Assembly: GCA_014382465.1 (NCBI GenBank)
Contig: JACNJP010000334.1
Location: forward strand, 1 to 13,877
Direction: 5' to 3'
Length of the DNA: 13,877 nt
Origin: Planctomycetota bacterium
GTDB lineage: Bacteria; Planctomycetota; UBA1135
Numbering within the stretch: position 1 is the stretch's first letter; each line of letters begins with the position of its first letter. The notes beneath the pieces were generated by a model. It was not told the DNA's origin, searched no databases, and saw only the letters and a list, made by a program, of their open reading frames with translations. Both the position numbers and the translations under genes were made by a program. Of the stretch, positions 1-7,900 are shown one piece after another.

Positions 1-1
1 G

Positions 2-331
2 GGTTGTTCCGACACCCGCATGAAAAAGATCTGGGGGAACGGGCTGGGGATGGGCTGGCCGGTCGGCCCGCACTACAAAAAGGGCTCCAACGCCGTCCAG
101 GCCCCCCGCATGCAGGGCGCCCTGCGGCTGGTGGTCGGCGAGCTGGACCGCAACGTCGACCCCGCCTCGACCCTGCAGGTGGTCGACGCCCTGATCGCCG
201 CCGACAAGGATTTCGAGCTGCTGGTCATGCCCGGAGAGGGCCATGGCTGCGCCGAGACGCCCTATGGCACCCGCCGCCGCCGCGACTTCTTCGTCCGCAA
301 GCTGCTCGGGGTGGAGCCGCGGGCGGAGTGA
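2..331 (+). CDS. S9 family peptidase (DPP-IV-like), C-terminal fragment
   Basis: This is the 3' end of a gene that begins before the window; the frame is open from base 2 to a TGA at 329-331. About 109 residues remain, all from the alpha/beta-hydrolase domain of a prolyl oligopeptidase/dipeptidyl-peptidase-IV-type serine peptidase. Visible are the MGWPVGPHY segment typical of one secreted bacterial S9 subfamily, a GELDRNVDP segment carrying the presumed catalytic Asp (codon 146-148), and the PGEGHG segment with the presumed catalytic His (codon 242-244), followed by an arginine-rich YGTRRRRDFF tail. The nucleophile Ser and the N-terminal propeller lie outside the window. Family members cleave dipeptides or oligopeptides, usually in the periplasm or outside the cell. 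The ATG at base 20 is internal and should not be taken as a start. The following gene is on the same strand after 100 bases, so co-transcription is uncertain. Confidence 0.9.
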   Translation, partial: GCSDTRMKKIWGNGLGMGWPVGPHYKKGSNAVQAPRMQGALRLVVGELDRNVDPASTLQVVDALIAADKDFELLVMPGEGHGCAETPYGTRRRRDFFVRKLLGVEPRAE

Positions 332-431
332 AGGCCTGGCCGCCGGCTCGGCCGGGGCCGCGGGCGGCAGCCCTTCCGTGTTAGCCTCGGGAGCCGGCCT
401 CCCCCCCGGCCCGGCCCCCCTCGGAATCCCC

Positions 432-1634
432 ATGGCCCGGACCTCCCCGTTCCGGATCGCCTGCGCGATCCTCCTGCTCGCCGCCCCCGCCCTCGCCCAA
501 CGGCAGCTCCAGCCGCCCCGGCCGAACCGCCTCGGCTGGCCGGAGGTCTTCGAACCGACCCGGCTCCTGCACCTCGGCCTGACGATGGCGCCGGCGGACT
601 GGCTGACCGTCCAGACCGACACCTCCTTCAGCATCGAGGTGCCGGGGTGGTTCGCCTTGAGCGGCGAGGCGCCGATCCTGGTGTCGGTGCGGCGCAAGTC
701 TTGCGACGCCCTCAACGCCGGCACGGGCTTCCAGAAGGTCTCGCTGAAGATCGACGTCAACGAGTACGTCGCCGGCCAGGAGTGGCACGACCTGAAGAAG
801 CTCAGCCTCGAGAACGGCGACGACGAGGACGTGGTCACCGAGGGCCTGGCCTGGGCGCTGCACCGCATGGCCACGGCGCCGGAGGGCTATTCCTACGAGG
901 CCGGGCTGGCGAACTGGGCGACGCTGACGATCAACGGCGTCTACACCGGGGTCTACGTCAACGCCGAGCAGCGGGACAAGCGCTTCCTCGAGAACCGCGG
1001 GATGTGGATCGACAACCTGACCTGGCTCTACAAGCTCGGCGATATCTACTCCGACGTGCTCAAGGCCGGCACCGGCGACAGCCTCACCTATCTGACGCTC
1101 TGCTACGACCCGTTCCAGCGGCCGAGCGGCGGCTGCTCGACCCCGCCGCCGCCGGCCTTCGAGAGCGAGGTCCGCGCGCTGATCGATCTCCAGGGCATGC
1201 TCACGCTGGGCGCGGTCAACGCCCTGGTCAGCCACCCCGACTCGCTGTTCTCCAAGGGCAAGAACATCCACTTCGCCGACTTCGCCTTCGGCTCGAAGCG
1301 GCTCTACTTCCCGTGGGACCTCGATTCGGTCATGAACAACCTGAGCTGGGACATCTATAACCCCGGCAAGCACTACGCCGATCACCTGCTGGGCGCGCCG
1401 GCCATCCGCGCCGAGTACCGCCAGGTCTTCACCGACCTGCTCGACGGCCCGCTGGCGGAGCCGGGGATCCACGCCTTCCTGGACGCCGTGGAGCCGATCC
1501 TGACGCCGTGGCTGGAGCTCGATCCCAACAACCGGATCGGCACCGGGGCGGCGATCGGGGGCCATTTCCAGGCCAAGAAGACCTGGCTCGGCCAGCGCAT
1601 CCCGATCGTGCGGGCGCAGATCGCCAGCGGCTGA
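432..1634 (+). CDS. Secreted CotH-family protein (CotH kinase-like)
   Basis: A 400-residue protein that I assign to the CotH family. Members have an atypical protein-kinase fold; spore-coat CotH phosphorylates coat proteins, but most environmental members are uncharacterised. The N-terminus from ATG 432 is a classical Sec signal peptide (Arg4, Arg8, hydrophobic stretch, ALA-Q cleavage site near residue 23), which is why this start is preferred over the open frame reaching back to 243. Family hallmarks in order: a SLKIDVNEYV segment followed by GQEW and LKKLSLENG, an NGVYTGVYVN segment leading to AEQRDKRFL (Glu179), YKLG (Lys201), and FPWDLDS with Asp296 and Asp298, the likely metal-binding acidic pair. 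The length is close to that of a single CotH domain, so the gene looks intact. No strong Shine-Dalgarno sequence precedes the start. The next gene downstream encodes a large secreted Ser/Gly-rich repeat protein that could be a partner. Kinase activity is inferred, not shown. Confidence 0.85.
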   Translation: MARTSPFRIACAILLLAAPALAQRQLQPPRPNRLGWPEVFEPTRLLHLGLTMAPADWLTVQTDTSFSIEVPGWFALSGEAPILVSVRRKSCDALNAGTGFQKVSLKIDVNEYVAGQEWHDLKKLSLENGDDEDVVTEGLAWALHRMATAPEGYSYEAGLANWATLTINGVYTGVYVNAEQRDKRFLENRGMWIDNLTWLYKLGDIYSDVLKAGTGDSLTYLTLCYDPFQRPSGGCSTPPPPAFESEVRALIDLQGMLTLGAVNALVSHPDSLFSKGKNIHFADFAFGSKRLYFPWDLDSVMNNLSWDIYNPGKHYADHLLGAPAIRAEYRQVFTDLLDGPLAEPGIHAFLDAVEPILTPWLELDPNNRIGTGAAIGGHFQAKKTWLGQRIPIVRAQIASG

Positions 1635-1638
1635 TCCG

Positions 1639-1664
1639 GGGCGACATCCGGTTCGAGGTCGCCC
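1639..1664 (+). terminator. Possible hairpin after the CotH-family gene
   Basis: GGGCGAC (1639-1645) pairs perfectly with GTCGCCC (1658-1664) around a 12-base loop, starting 5 bases after the CotH stop codon. There is no T-run after the stem, so an intrinsic terminator of the usual kind is not shown. It could be an RNA-stabilising stem or a weak terminator separating the CotH gene from the repeat-protein gene. Confidence 0.35.
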
Positions 1665-1729
1665 GACCCGGGCGGCTGTTCTAGGATCGAGCCTCCTTCC
1701 TCAGAACCCCCCGCCACCATGGAGATCCC

Positions 1730-4700
1730 ATGCGTGGTCTATTTTGTCCGCTCTTCGGCTGGCTCGTCCTCCTGACCCTCGGCCTGCCGGTCACTCCGGC
1801 GCCCGCCCAGGACTACACCTGGTTTCTGCCTAGCGACGGTTTCTGGGACCAGCCGGCCAACTGGTCGCCGCCGGGAGTGCCGAACGGTCCGGGCACCACT
1901 GCGACCCTGCCGGCCAGCGGCGGCCATACCGTGACCCTCGACATCGATCCAGTCGTCGACGCCTTCACGATGGCCGGTGCCTTCAGCCTGATCATCCCGC
2001 TCTCCCGCAGCCTGACCATCAACGGCATCGGCGACATCCAGTCCGGGACCCTCGACATCACCGACGGCGGGCTGTGGGGGACCGGGCCGATCACCAGCGC
2101 CGCGAACCACTGGGTCTGGGGGCAGTCGTGGCTCGAGAACACCACCCTCCTGGGCGATCTGACGCTGACCGGCCGCTGGGCCACCAGCCACGCCCAGCTC
2201 ACGCTGCACGGCGCCTGCGTCAACGACGCCACGATGACCTTCAGCTCGTCCGGCGGCGCCTATCTGTCGGACCTGACGGTCGATCCGGGGTCCAGCTTCC
2301 TCAACCGCGGCACGATCCACATCGTCGGCGGCTCTACCACCAGCCGCCGCGTGACCGGCCCGTGGACCAATGAGGGCACGGTCCTGGCGGACTCGCACAG
2401 CAGCTTCCACACCGGCCCGATCCTCAACCGCGGCAGCTTCCAGGTCCTTCCGTCCTGGCAGGTCGACGGCCAAACCGGCCTCGCCTTCATCCAGGAGGCC
2501 GGCAGCTTCGACGTCCAGGGCATTTGGCTCCAGGACGGCGGCAGCTTCTCGTTCACCGGCGGCGACGTCCTCGGCTTGCCTTACCTCAAGGGAGCCGCCC
2601 TCGACTTCGGCCCCAGCTCGACCGGCACCGGCCACGTCGCGCTGTGCGCGGCTGGAGGCACCCTCGCTGGCACGGTCCCCGCCGGCGCCACCGTCGAGGT
2701 GCACGGCGCCTGGCTGTCGGCCGGCCACTCCAGCGTCACCACCCTCGGCAGCCCCGAGGTCGACGGCGGCCTCGAGTGGACCACCAACGGCAGCTACCAG
2801 ACCTCGCTGCTGGTGCCGCCCGGCCAGACGCTGACCAGCCGCGGCCGCCTGCGCTTCGCCTCCGGCGCCCGCTGCACCCTCGAGGGCGCGGTCACGAGCA
2901 GCGGCAGCTTCACCGCCGCCAGCCTCGGCGAGATCAAGGTCGGACCCTTCGTCTCCTCCGGCAGCTTCACCGTCGAGCCCGGGATCCGGCTCGATCTGGT
3001 GCCCGGCACGCAGTTCGAGCTGGCCGGCGGCGCCCTCGACAACCAGGGCGAGTTCCGGATGGAGGACGGCAGCTTCCTGTGGAGCGGCGGGTCGGTGACC
3101 GGCCTGCCCTTCCTGATCGCCAGCGACCTGGACTTCGGCGCCTCCTCGACCGCCGCCGGCCAGGTCGGCCTGTGCGGCGCCGGCAGCACCCTCGCCGGCA
3201 CCGTGCCGGCGGGCGCCTTGGTCCAGCTCCACGGCTCGTGGGAGTCCACCGGCCTGGCCGAGGCCACCACCGTCGGAAGCCCCGAGGTCGACGGCGCCGT
3301 CGAGTGGACCAGCAACGGCGCCTACAACACCACCCTGACCGTTCCGGCCGGCCAGACCCTGACCAACCGCGGCAGCCTGGCCTTCCGCTCCGGCGGGCCG
3401 GTGGCGGTGCTCGACGGCGCGGTCGACAACCTGGGCAGCTTCACCGCCGGCAGCCACGGCGAGCTGCGCAACGGGCCCTTCGTCTCGAGCGGCAGCTTCA
3501 CGGTCGAGCCGTCGGTCCTGCTCGACCTCGCCAGCGGCAGCGACTTCGAGCTCGCCGGCGGCACGCTGGACGCGCAGGGCTCCCTGTTCCAGCACAGCGG
3601 CCGCTTCGTCTGGAGCGGCGGCGCGGTCAGCGGCACCGTGGTCCTGCTGGACACCGCGCTGGAGTTCCCGCCCGGCTCGGGCGCCAGCGGGGAGGTGGTG
3701 GTCGGCCAGCCGCTCTCGACCCTCGCCGGCGCCGTCCCGGCGGGCGCCACGGTGAAGCTCCTGCCGTCCTGGACCCACGGCGGCGCCGCCACCCTGACCG
3801 CGGTGGGGGACCCGGTGATCGCCGGCGGCCTGATCCTGAGCTCCGGCGGCGCCTACCTCGCGACGGTGGCGGTGCCGGCCGGGCAGACCCTGGTCAACCA
3901 GGGCCTGCTGCTGTCGGAATCCGGCGGCGGCGGCGGCCGGGTTCTCGACGGCGACTTCCTCAACACCGGAACCGTCCGCTGCGAGCTGAACACCGAGCTG
4001 CGCAACGGTTCTCTGAGCAACCAGGGCCGTCTGCAGGTCCCGGCCGCCGGTGTAGACTTCACGCTGAACGCCGCCACCCTGGACAACCAGGCCGGCGGTC
4101 GCATCGAGGGAGACGGCCGGATCGTGCTCGGCGGAGCCACCCTGACCAACCACGGTGTGATCGCGCCCGGGATCGCGGGCGGCGCGGCGATCGCGGGCTT
4201 CAACTTGAGCGGTGGCGATCTCGACCTCCAGGCAGACGGCACGGTGGAGATCGAAATCGGCGGTTTCGGCGCCGGCGTCGGCTTCGATCAGCTCGTGGTC
4301 CAAGATTCGGTCGACCTGGACGGGACTCTCGAGGTCCGCGCTGCCTCAGGCTTCAGACCTCAGTTCGGAGATCATTTCGACATTCTCTGGGCTGGGGGCA
4401 GCCTGACCGGCGATTTCGCCAATGTGAAGGTCACTGGCTTCCCCAAGGGGATGAGCGTCCGCACCACCAAGGTCGGCACCGTGTTCGAGATCACCTTCAT
4501 CCCTCTCAATGATCTCGTGAATGCGATGGCCAAGGATCTTCTCCTGGCCCCGCCGACGCCGGGCCTCGCCGGCCAGGACAACGACTTCGCCGTCACGCAG
4601 GCCTCGCCGGGCCAGAAGCTGCGGCTCTACTTCGGCAGCCAGGCCGGCTCCACGGCGGTCTCCGGCTGCAGCGGCCTCTACTTCGATTTCCTGGCGCCGC

Positions 4701-4852
4701 GGCTGGCGGGCAACGCCACCGCGGACGACCGCGGCCGGGCCACGGTGACGGTGCTGGTGCCGTCGCAAGCGGCCGGGATGACCCTGCTGTTCCAGGTCCT
4801 CGAACCGGCGACCTGCCGGCTCAGCAGCCCGCTCACCTTCCTGTTCCCGTGA
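1730..4852 (+). CDS. Large secreted beta-repeat protein of unknown function
   Basis: A 1040-residue exported protein. GGAG at 1721-1724 sits 5 bases before ATG 1730, and the N-terminus is a signal peptide (Arg2, long hydrophobic stretch, PAPAQ cleavage region near residue 27). It opens with a TWFLPSDGFWDQPANWSPPG module, the usual start of bacterial secreted passenger-type beta-helix proteins. Residues about 271-795 hold three tandem repeats of roughly 172-177 residues, each with SGG, LAGTVPAGATV, PAGQTL and FELAGG-type motifs; residues about 100-270 look like a degenerate earlier copy. Residues about 810-915 carry the FDQLVV...FDILWAG pattern common at the end of autotransporter-associated repeat regions. 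The last 110 residues form a separate beta domain with two cysteines (C980, C1029) that may pair, resembling a C-terminal domain I associate with planctomycete secreted proteins. No outer-membrane barrel, LPXTG or PEP-CTERM signal is seen. No enzyme motif is recognisable; an adhesive or surface-structural role is inference. Confidence 0.85.
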   Translation: MRGLFCPLFGWLVLLTLGLPVTPAPAQDYTWFLPSDGFWDQPANWSPPGVPNGPGTTATLPASGGHTVTLDIDPVVDAFTMAGAFSLIIPLSRSLTINGIGDIQSGTLDITDGGLWGTGPITSAANHWVWGQSWLENTTLLGDLTLTGRWATSHAQLTLHGACVNDATMTFSSSGGAYLSDLTVDPGSSFLNRGTIHIVGGSTTSRRVTGPWTNEGTVLADSHSSFHTGPILNRGSFQVLPSWQVDGQTGLAFIQEAGSFDVQGIWLQDGGSFSFTGGDVLGLPYLKGAALDFGPSSTGTGHVALCAAGGTLAGTVPAGATVEVHGAWLSAGHSSVTTLGSPEVDGGLEWTTNGSYQTSLLVPPGQTLTSRGRLRFASGARCTLEGAVTSSGSFTAASLGEIKVGPFVSSGSFTVEPGIRLDLVPGTQFELAGGALDNQGEFRMEDGSFLWSGGSVTGLPFLIASDLDFGASSTAAGQVGLCGAGSTLAGTVPAGALVQLHGSWESTGLAEATTVGSPEVDGAVEWTSNGAYNTTLTVPAGQTLTNRGSLAFRSGGPVAVLDGAVDNLGSFTAGSHGELRNGPFVSSGSFTVEPSVLLDLASGSDFELAGGTLDAQGSLFQHSGRFVWSGGAVSGTVVLLDTALEFPPGSGASGEVVVGQPLSTLAGAVPAGATVKLLPSWTHGGAATLTAVGDPVIAGGLILSSGGAYLATVAVPAGQTLVNQGLLLSESGGGGGRVLDGDFLNTGTVRCELNTELRNGSLSNQGRLQVPAAGVDFTLNAATLDNQAGGRIEGDGRIVLGGATLTNHGVIAPGIAGGAAIAGFNLSGGDLDLQADGTVEIEIGGFGAGVGFDQLVVQDSVDLDGTLEVRAASGFRPQFGDHFDILWAGGSLTGDFANVKVTGFPKGMSVRTTKVGTVFEITFIPLNDLVNAMAKDLLLAPPTPGLAGQDNDFAVTQASPGQKLRLYFGSQAGSTAVSGCSGLYFDFLAPRLAGNATADDRGRATVTVLVPSQAAGMTLLFQVLEPATCRLSSPLTFLFP
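2540..3067 (+). repeat. Repeat unit 1 of the secreted repeat protein (residues 271-446)
   Basis: A 176-codon in-frame unit. It shares with unit 2 the landmarks SSTGTGHVALC (SSTAAGQVGLC in unit 2), LAGTVPAGATV, GSPEVDG, PGQTLTSRG, GPFVSSGSFTVEP and FELAGGALDNQG, in the same order and at nearly the same spacing. Units 1 and 2 are the most alike, which suggests the more recent duplication. Confidence 0.8.
3068..3598 (+). repeat. Repeat unit 2 of the secreted repeat protein (residues 447-623)
   Basis: A 177-codon in-frame unit with the same landmark order as unit 1: SGGSVTGLPFL, LAGTVPAGALV, GSPEVDG, PAGQTLTNRG, GPFVSSGSFTVEP, FELAGGTLDAQG. The GPFVSSGSFTVEP block is identical in protein sequence in units 1 and 2. 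Confidence 0.8.
3599..4114 (+). repeat. Repeat unit 3 of the secreted repeat protein, more diverged (residues 624-795)
   Basis: A 172-codon unit that keeps SGGAVSG, LAGAVPAGATV, PAGQTLVNQG and TELRNGSLSNQG but has lost the GPFVSSGSFTVEP block and the cysteine of VALC/VGLC. A short fourth copy fragment (GRIVLGGATLTNHG) follows before the C-terminal domains. Confidence 0.7.
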
Positions 4853-4859
4853 TCCTGGA

Positions 4860-4890
4860 GGGGAGGCCGTGAGCTCGTCTCGGCCTCCCC
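4860..4890. terminator. Bidirectional terminator hairpin between convergent genes
   Basis: GGGGAGGCCG (4860-4869) and CGGCCTCCCC (4881-4890) form a perfect 10-bp stem around an 11-base loop. The hairpin lies 7 bases past the plus-strand repeat-protein stop and 32 bases past the stop of the minus-strand fusion gene, where a shared terminator is expected. No T-run follows on either strand, as is common in high-GC genomes, so termination efficiency is inferred from position and stem only. Confidence 0.7.
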
Positions 4891-4922
4891 CGCGCGGGAA
4901 CCGGGCGCCCCAGGTCGGTGGA

Positions 4923-7900
4923 TCAGCGGGCGAGGATCATCACCCGGAAGCCGACGTCGTGGACCGCCTGGTAGGGACGGTACTGCAGCCGTGACGCCGA
5001 GCGGGCCGACATCGGCCGCGTGTTCCAGGAGCCGCCGCGGACGACGCGGTCACCGCCGCCGCCGGTGTCGTTGCGGCCGTCGTCTTCGCGGTAGGGGTAG
5101 GCGGCGAAGCGTGAGCGGGTCCACTCCCAGACGTTGCCGTGCAGGTCCTGGAGGCCCCAGGGGTTGGCGGCGTAGCGGCCGGCCTCCGCCATCAGCTTGG
5201 CGCCGTCGTCGAAGCGGGACTCCTTGGGCAGGAAGTCCTCGAAGGGGCTCGGATTCGCGATCGGCTGCGGGTTGACGCCGGTCACAGCAAGCAGGCTGAT
5301 CGAGGCGTCGGCGAGGTTCGCCCAGGCGCCGAAGTCGGTGTCCAGGTCGCCGAAGGAGAAGGGCGTCGCGGCGCCGCCGCGGCAGGCCCACTCCCACTGC
5401 GCCTCGCTGGGCAGGCTGCACGCCAGCCCGGTGCGGGAGCTGAGCCAATCACAGAAGGCGACCGCCTCCAGCCAGCTGACCCGGATCACCGGGAAGTCCG
5501 GGTCGTTGGCCGGATAGCCTGGCGTGGTGTGGTCCTTGTGGAGCTGGTCGAGGTAGCCGTTGTCGTGCTCGGGATCGAAGCGGGAGTACTGGCCGCGGGT
5601 GACCTCGAGGCGGCCGAGGTAGAACGACTCGGCCACGGCCACCCTGGTCCGCGGCAGCTCGTCGGCGTGACCGGCAACATCGCCCATCAGGAAGTCGCCG
5701 GCCGGGACCAGGACGAACTCCATGCTGAGGCCGCCGCCGAGCTCGACCGAGAGCTCGCGCGGCAGGTCGCTGCCGGCCTGCTTGGCTGCTGCTGCGGCGG
5801 CGTCGAAGGGCCAGCCGGCGAGCTCCGCGTCGCCGAGCGGGGGCGCGGGCGGCCGCTGCGGTAGCACCGGCTCGATCACCACCACCGGGCGCGCGGCGGG
5901 ACCGGAGGCCAGCTCCGCCTCGACGTCCACCGGCCGGTTGGCGAAGCAGCTGAGCATCTCCTGGCGTTGGAGCTGGTAGTCGGCGGCGATGCCGCGGTGC
6001 TCGCCCCAGGTGCCGTGGTCGGGCACGTTCAGGTCGATCCAGGTCACGAGCCGGTCCCATGCCTCCTGGCCGAGCTCGACGCCGTAGTGCCCGCGCTCGA
6101 GCATCTGCACCAGCTCGCTGGTGTTGGCGTGGTACTCGTAAGGCTTCTGCAGGTGGTAGTCGCTCTCCGGGCCGGGCCGCCGCACGTAGGGGTGCAGGGC
6201 CAGGTAGGACGGCGTGAAGTTGCCCCAGCCGTTCTCGTCCTTGCGCCGCAGGTCCGGCATGGGCCGGCCGCTCTCGTCGGCGCTGCCGTCGTGGCAGCCG
6301 ACGCAGGAGCGGTCGAGCACCGGCTGGACTTCGCGCTTGAAGCTGAAGCCGCGGGCGGGCCCGTACCAGGGCTCGATGGCGCGCGGCGCCTGGCGGGTGG
6401 CCAGGGTGGGACGCACCGCCGGGGTGGTGTTCTGGCTCTCGTGGCAGCCGACGCAGGAGAGGGTCTCGCCGGGCATGGCGGTGAACCAGCTTCGCATGAG
6501 CTGCACCGCGCGGCCGTCCTCGTCGAGCGGCTGCACCGCCAGCGGCGTGTTGGCCGGCACCTGGAAGGCGGCCGAACCGTCGGCCTCGACCGGCACCGTG
6601 CCGAGGATGCGGTGGACGTCCCAGCCGCCCTCGACGGCGACGTGCTTGTGGCCGCCCATGTCGGGGTAGGCGTAGTGCAGCTCGTAGACGCGCAGGTCCT
6701 TGACCGTGCCGCGCGGCACGCCGGCGAGGCCGGGGCCGGCGTAGACGTCGGCCAGGTAGACGGAGGCGTCGTCGCGCGCGAGGTCGACCCGGTCCGGGAT
6801 CACCGGCGGCTTCGTCGTCGCGCGGAACGGGATCGGCTCGAACAGCGCGTGACCCTCCATCTCGGCCAGCAGCAGCACGTTGTCGAACAGGTCGACCAGG
6901 TAGATGCCCCACGGGTCCTCGGCGCTCGGCTGGCAGGAGACCAGGAAGTGCTTCTCGCTCAGCGGGTAGGGGTGGAGGAAGCGCGGCCAGCTGTCGTTGA
7001 CGAGCTGGTCCTTGATGACCGGCTCGACCTTCTCGCCCCAGCCGGGGATGCGCTGCACCACGCCGTCGGCCTCGAAGCGGCCCTTGGCCGGATCGAACAC
7101 CACCAGCTCGCCCATGCGCGGCACGCCGTGGTGACCGGAGACGATCGCGACGACCTGCGAGGGGTGGCCGGGGATCGGCCGGGCGTAGAACAGCGAGTTC
7201 GGCCAGAAGGAGTTCGAGCCGTAGTACTCGGCCTGCCCGGTGCCGTCCGGGTTCATGTTGAACAGGATGCGCGTGAAGTAGTGCGGCGTGTCCGAGTACT
7301 CCCAGCGGGCGTAGAGGACGCGGCCGTCATTCAGCACGGTCGGGCACCAGTCGTGGTCCTGGTCGAAGCACAGCTGGCGCAGGCTGTCGTCCTTCTCGTC
7401 GAGCAGGAACAAATTGGCGACGGCGTCGGCGCCGCCGACGCACGGGATGCCCTGGAAGACCCGCGTCGAGTCGAAGATGACGCGGTCGTCCGGCAGGTAG
7501 CAGGCGTCGTAGTTGTCGATCGCCGGGTGGGCGCTCTCGGTGAGCTGGCGCAGGCCGGCGCCGTCGGCACCGAGCTCCCAGATCTGCCACTTCTTGGCAT
7601 CGTCGACCATCGAGAACAGCATCCGATCGGCGTCGAAGTGCAGGTCGACGTCGGCCAGCATGCGCGGCGTCGGCGGCCGGAAGAAGGACTCGACGGAGGC
7701 GGCGCCGCCGCGCAGCGACAGGGTGACGAGCTCGTCCTCGTAGCCGTCGCGGGGCAGCGAGCAGTTTCCCTGCCAGTTCTGCGGCAGGCCGAGGGCGGGG
7801 CTGTCGGCGCGGCGCTTCACCGCCAGCAGGCGGTCGAAGTCGAGCAGCGGGTTGTCGAGCAATGCCTCGCGTCGCAGGGCCTGGACGCCGTCGATCCTGA

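Noticed and set aside
243..431. Upstream extension of the CotH-family gene to ATG 243
   Set aside because: It would overlap the S9 peptidase end and hide the signal peptide that starts at ATG 432.
1739..4303. 854-codon open frame antisense to the repeat protein
   Set aside because: Its translation is dominated by Ala, Gly, Arg, Asp and Val with no motif, and the opposite strand encodes a protein with signal peptide and clear repeats. Long antisense frames are expected in such G+C-rich genes.
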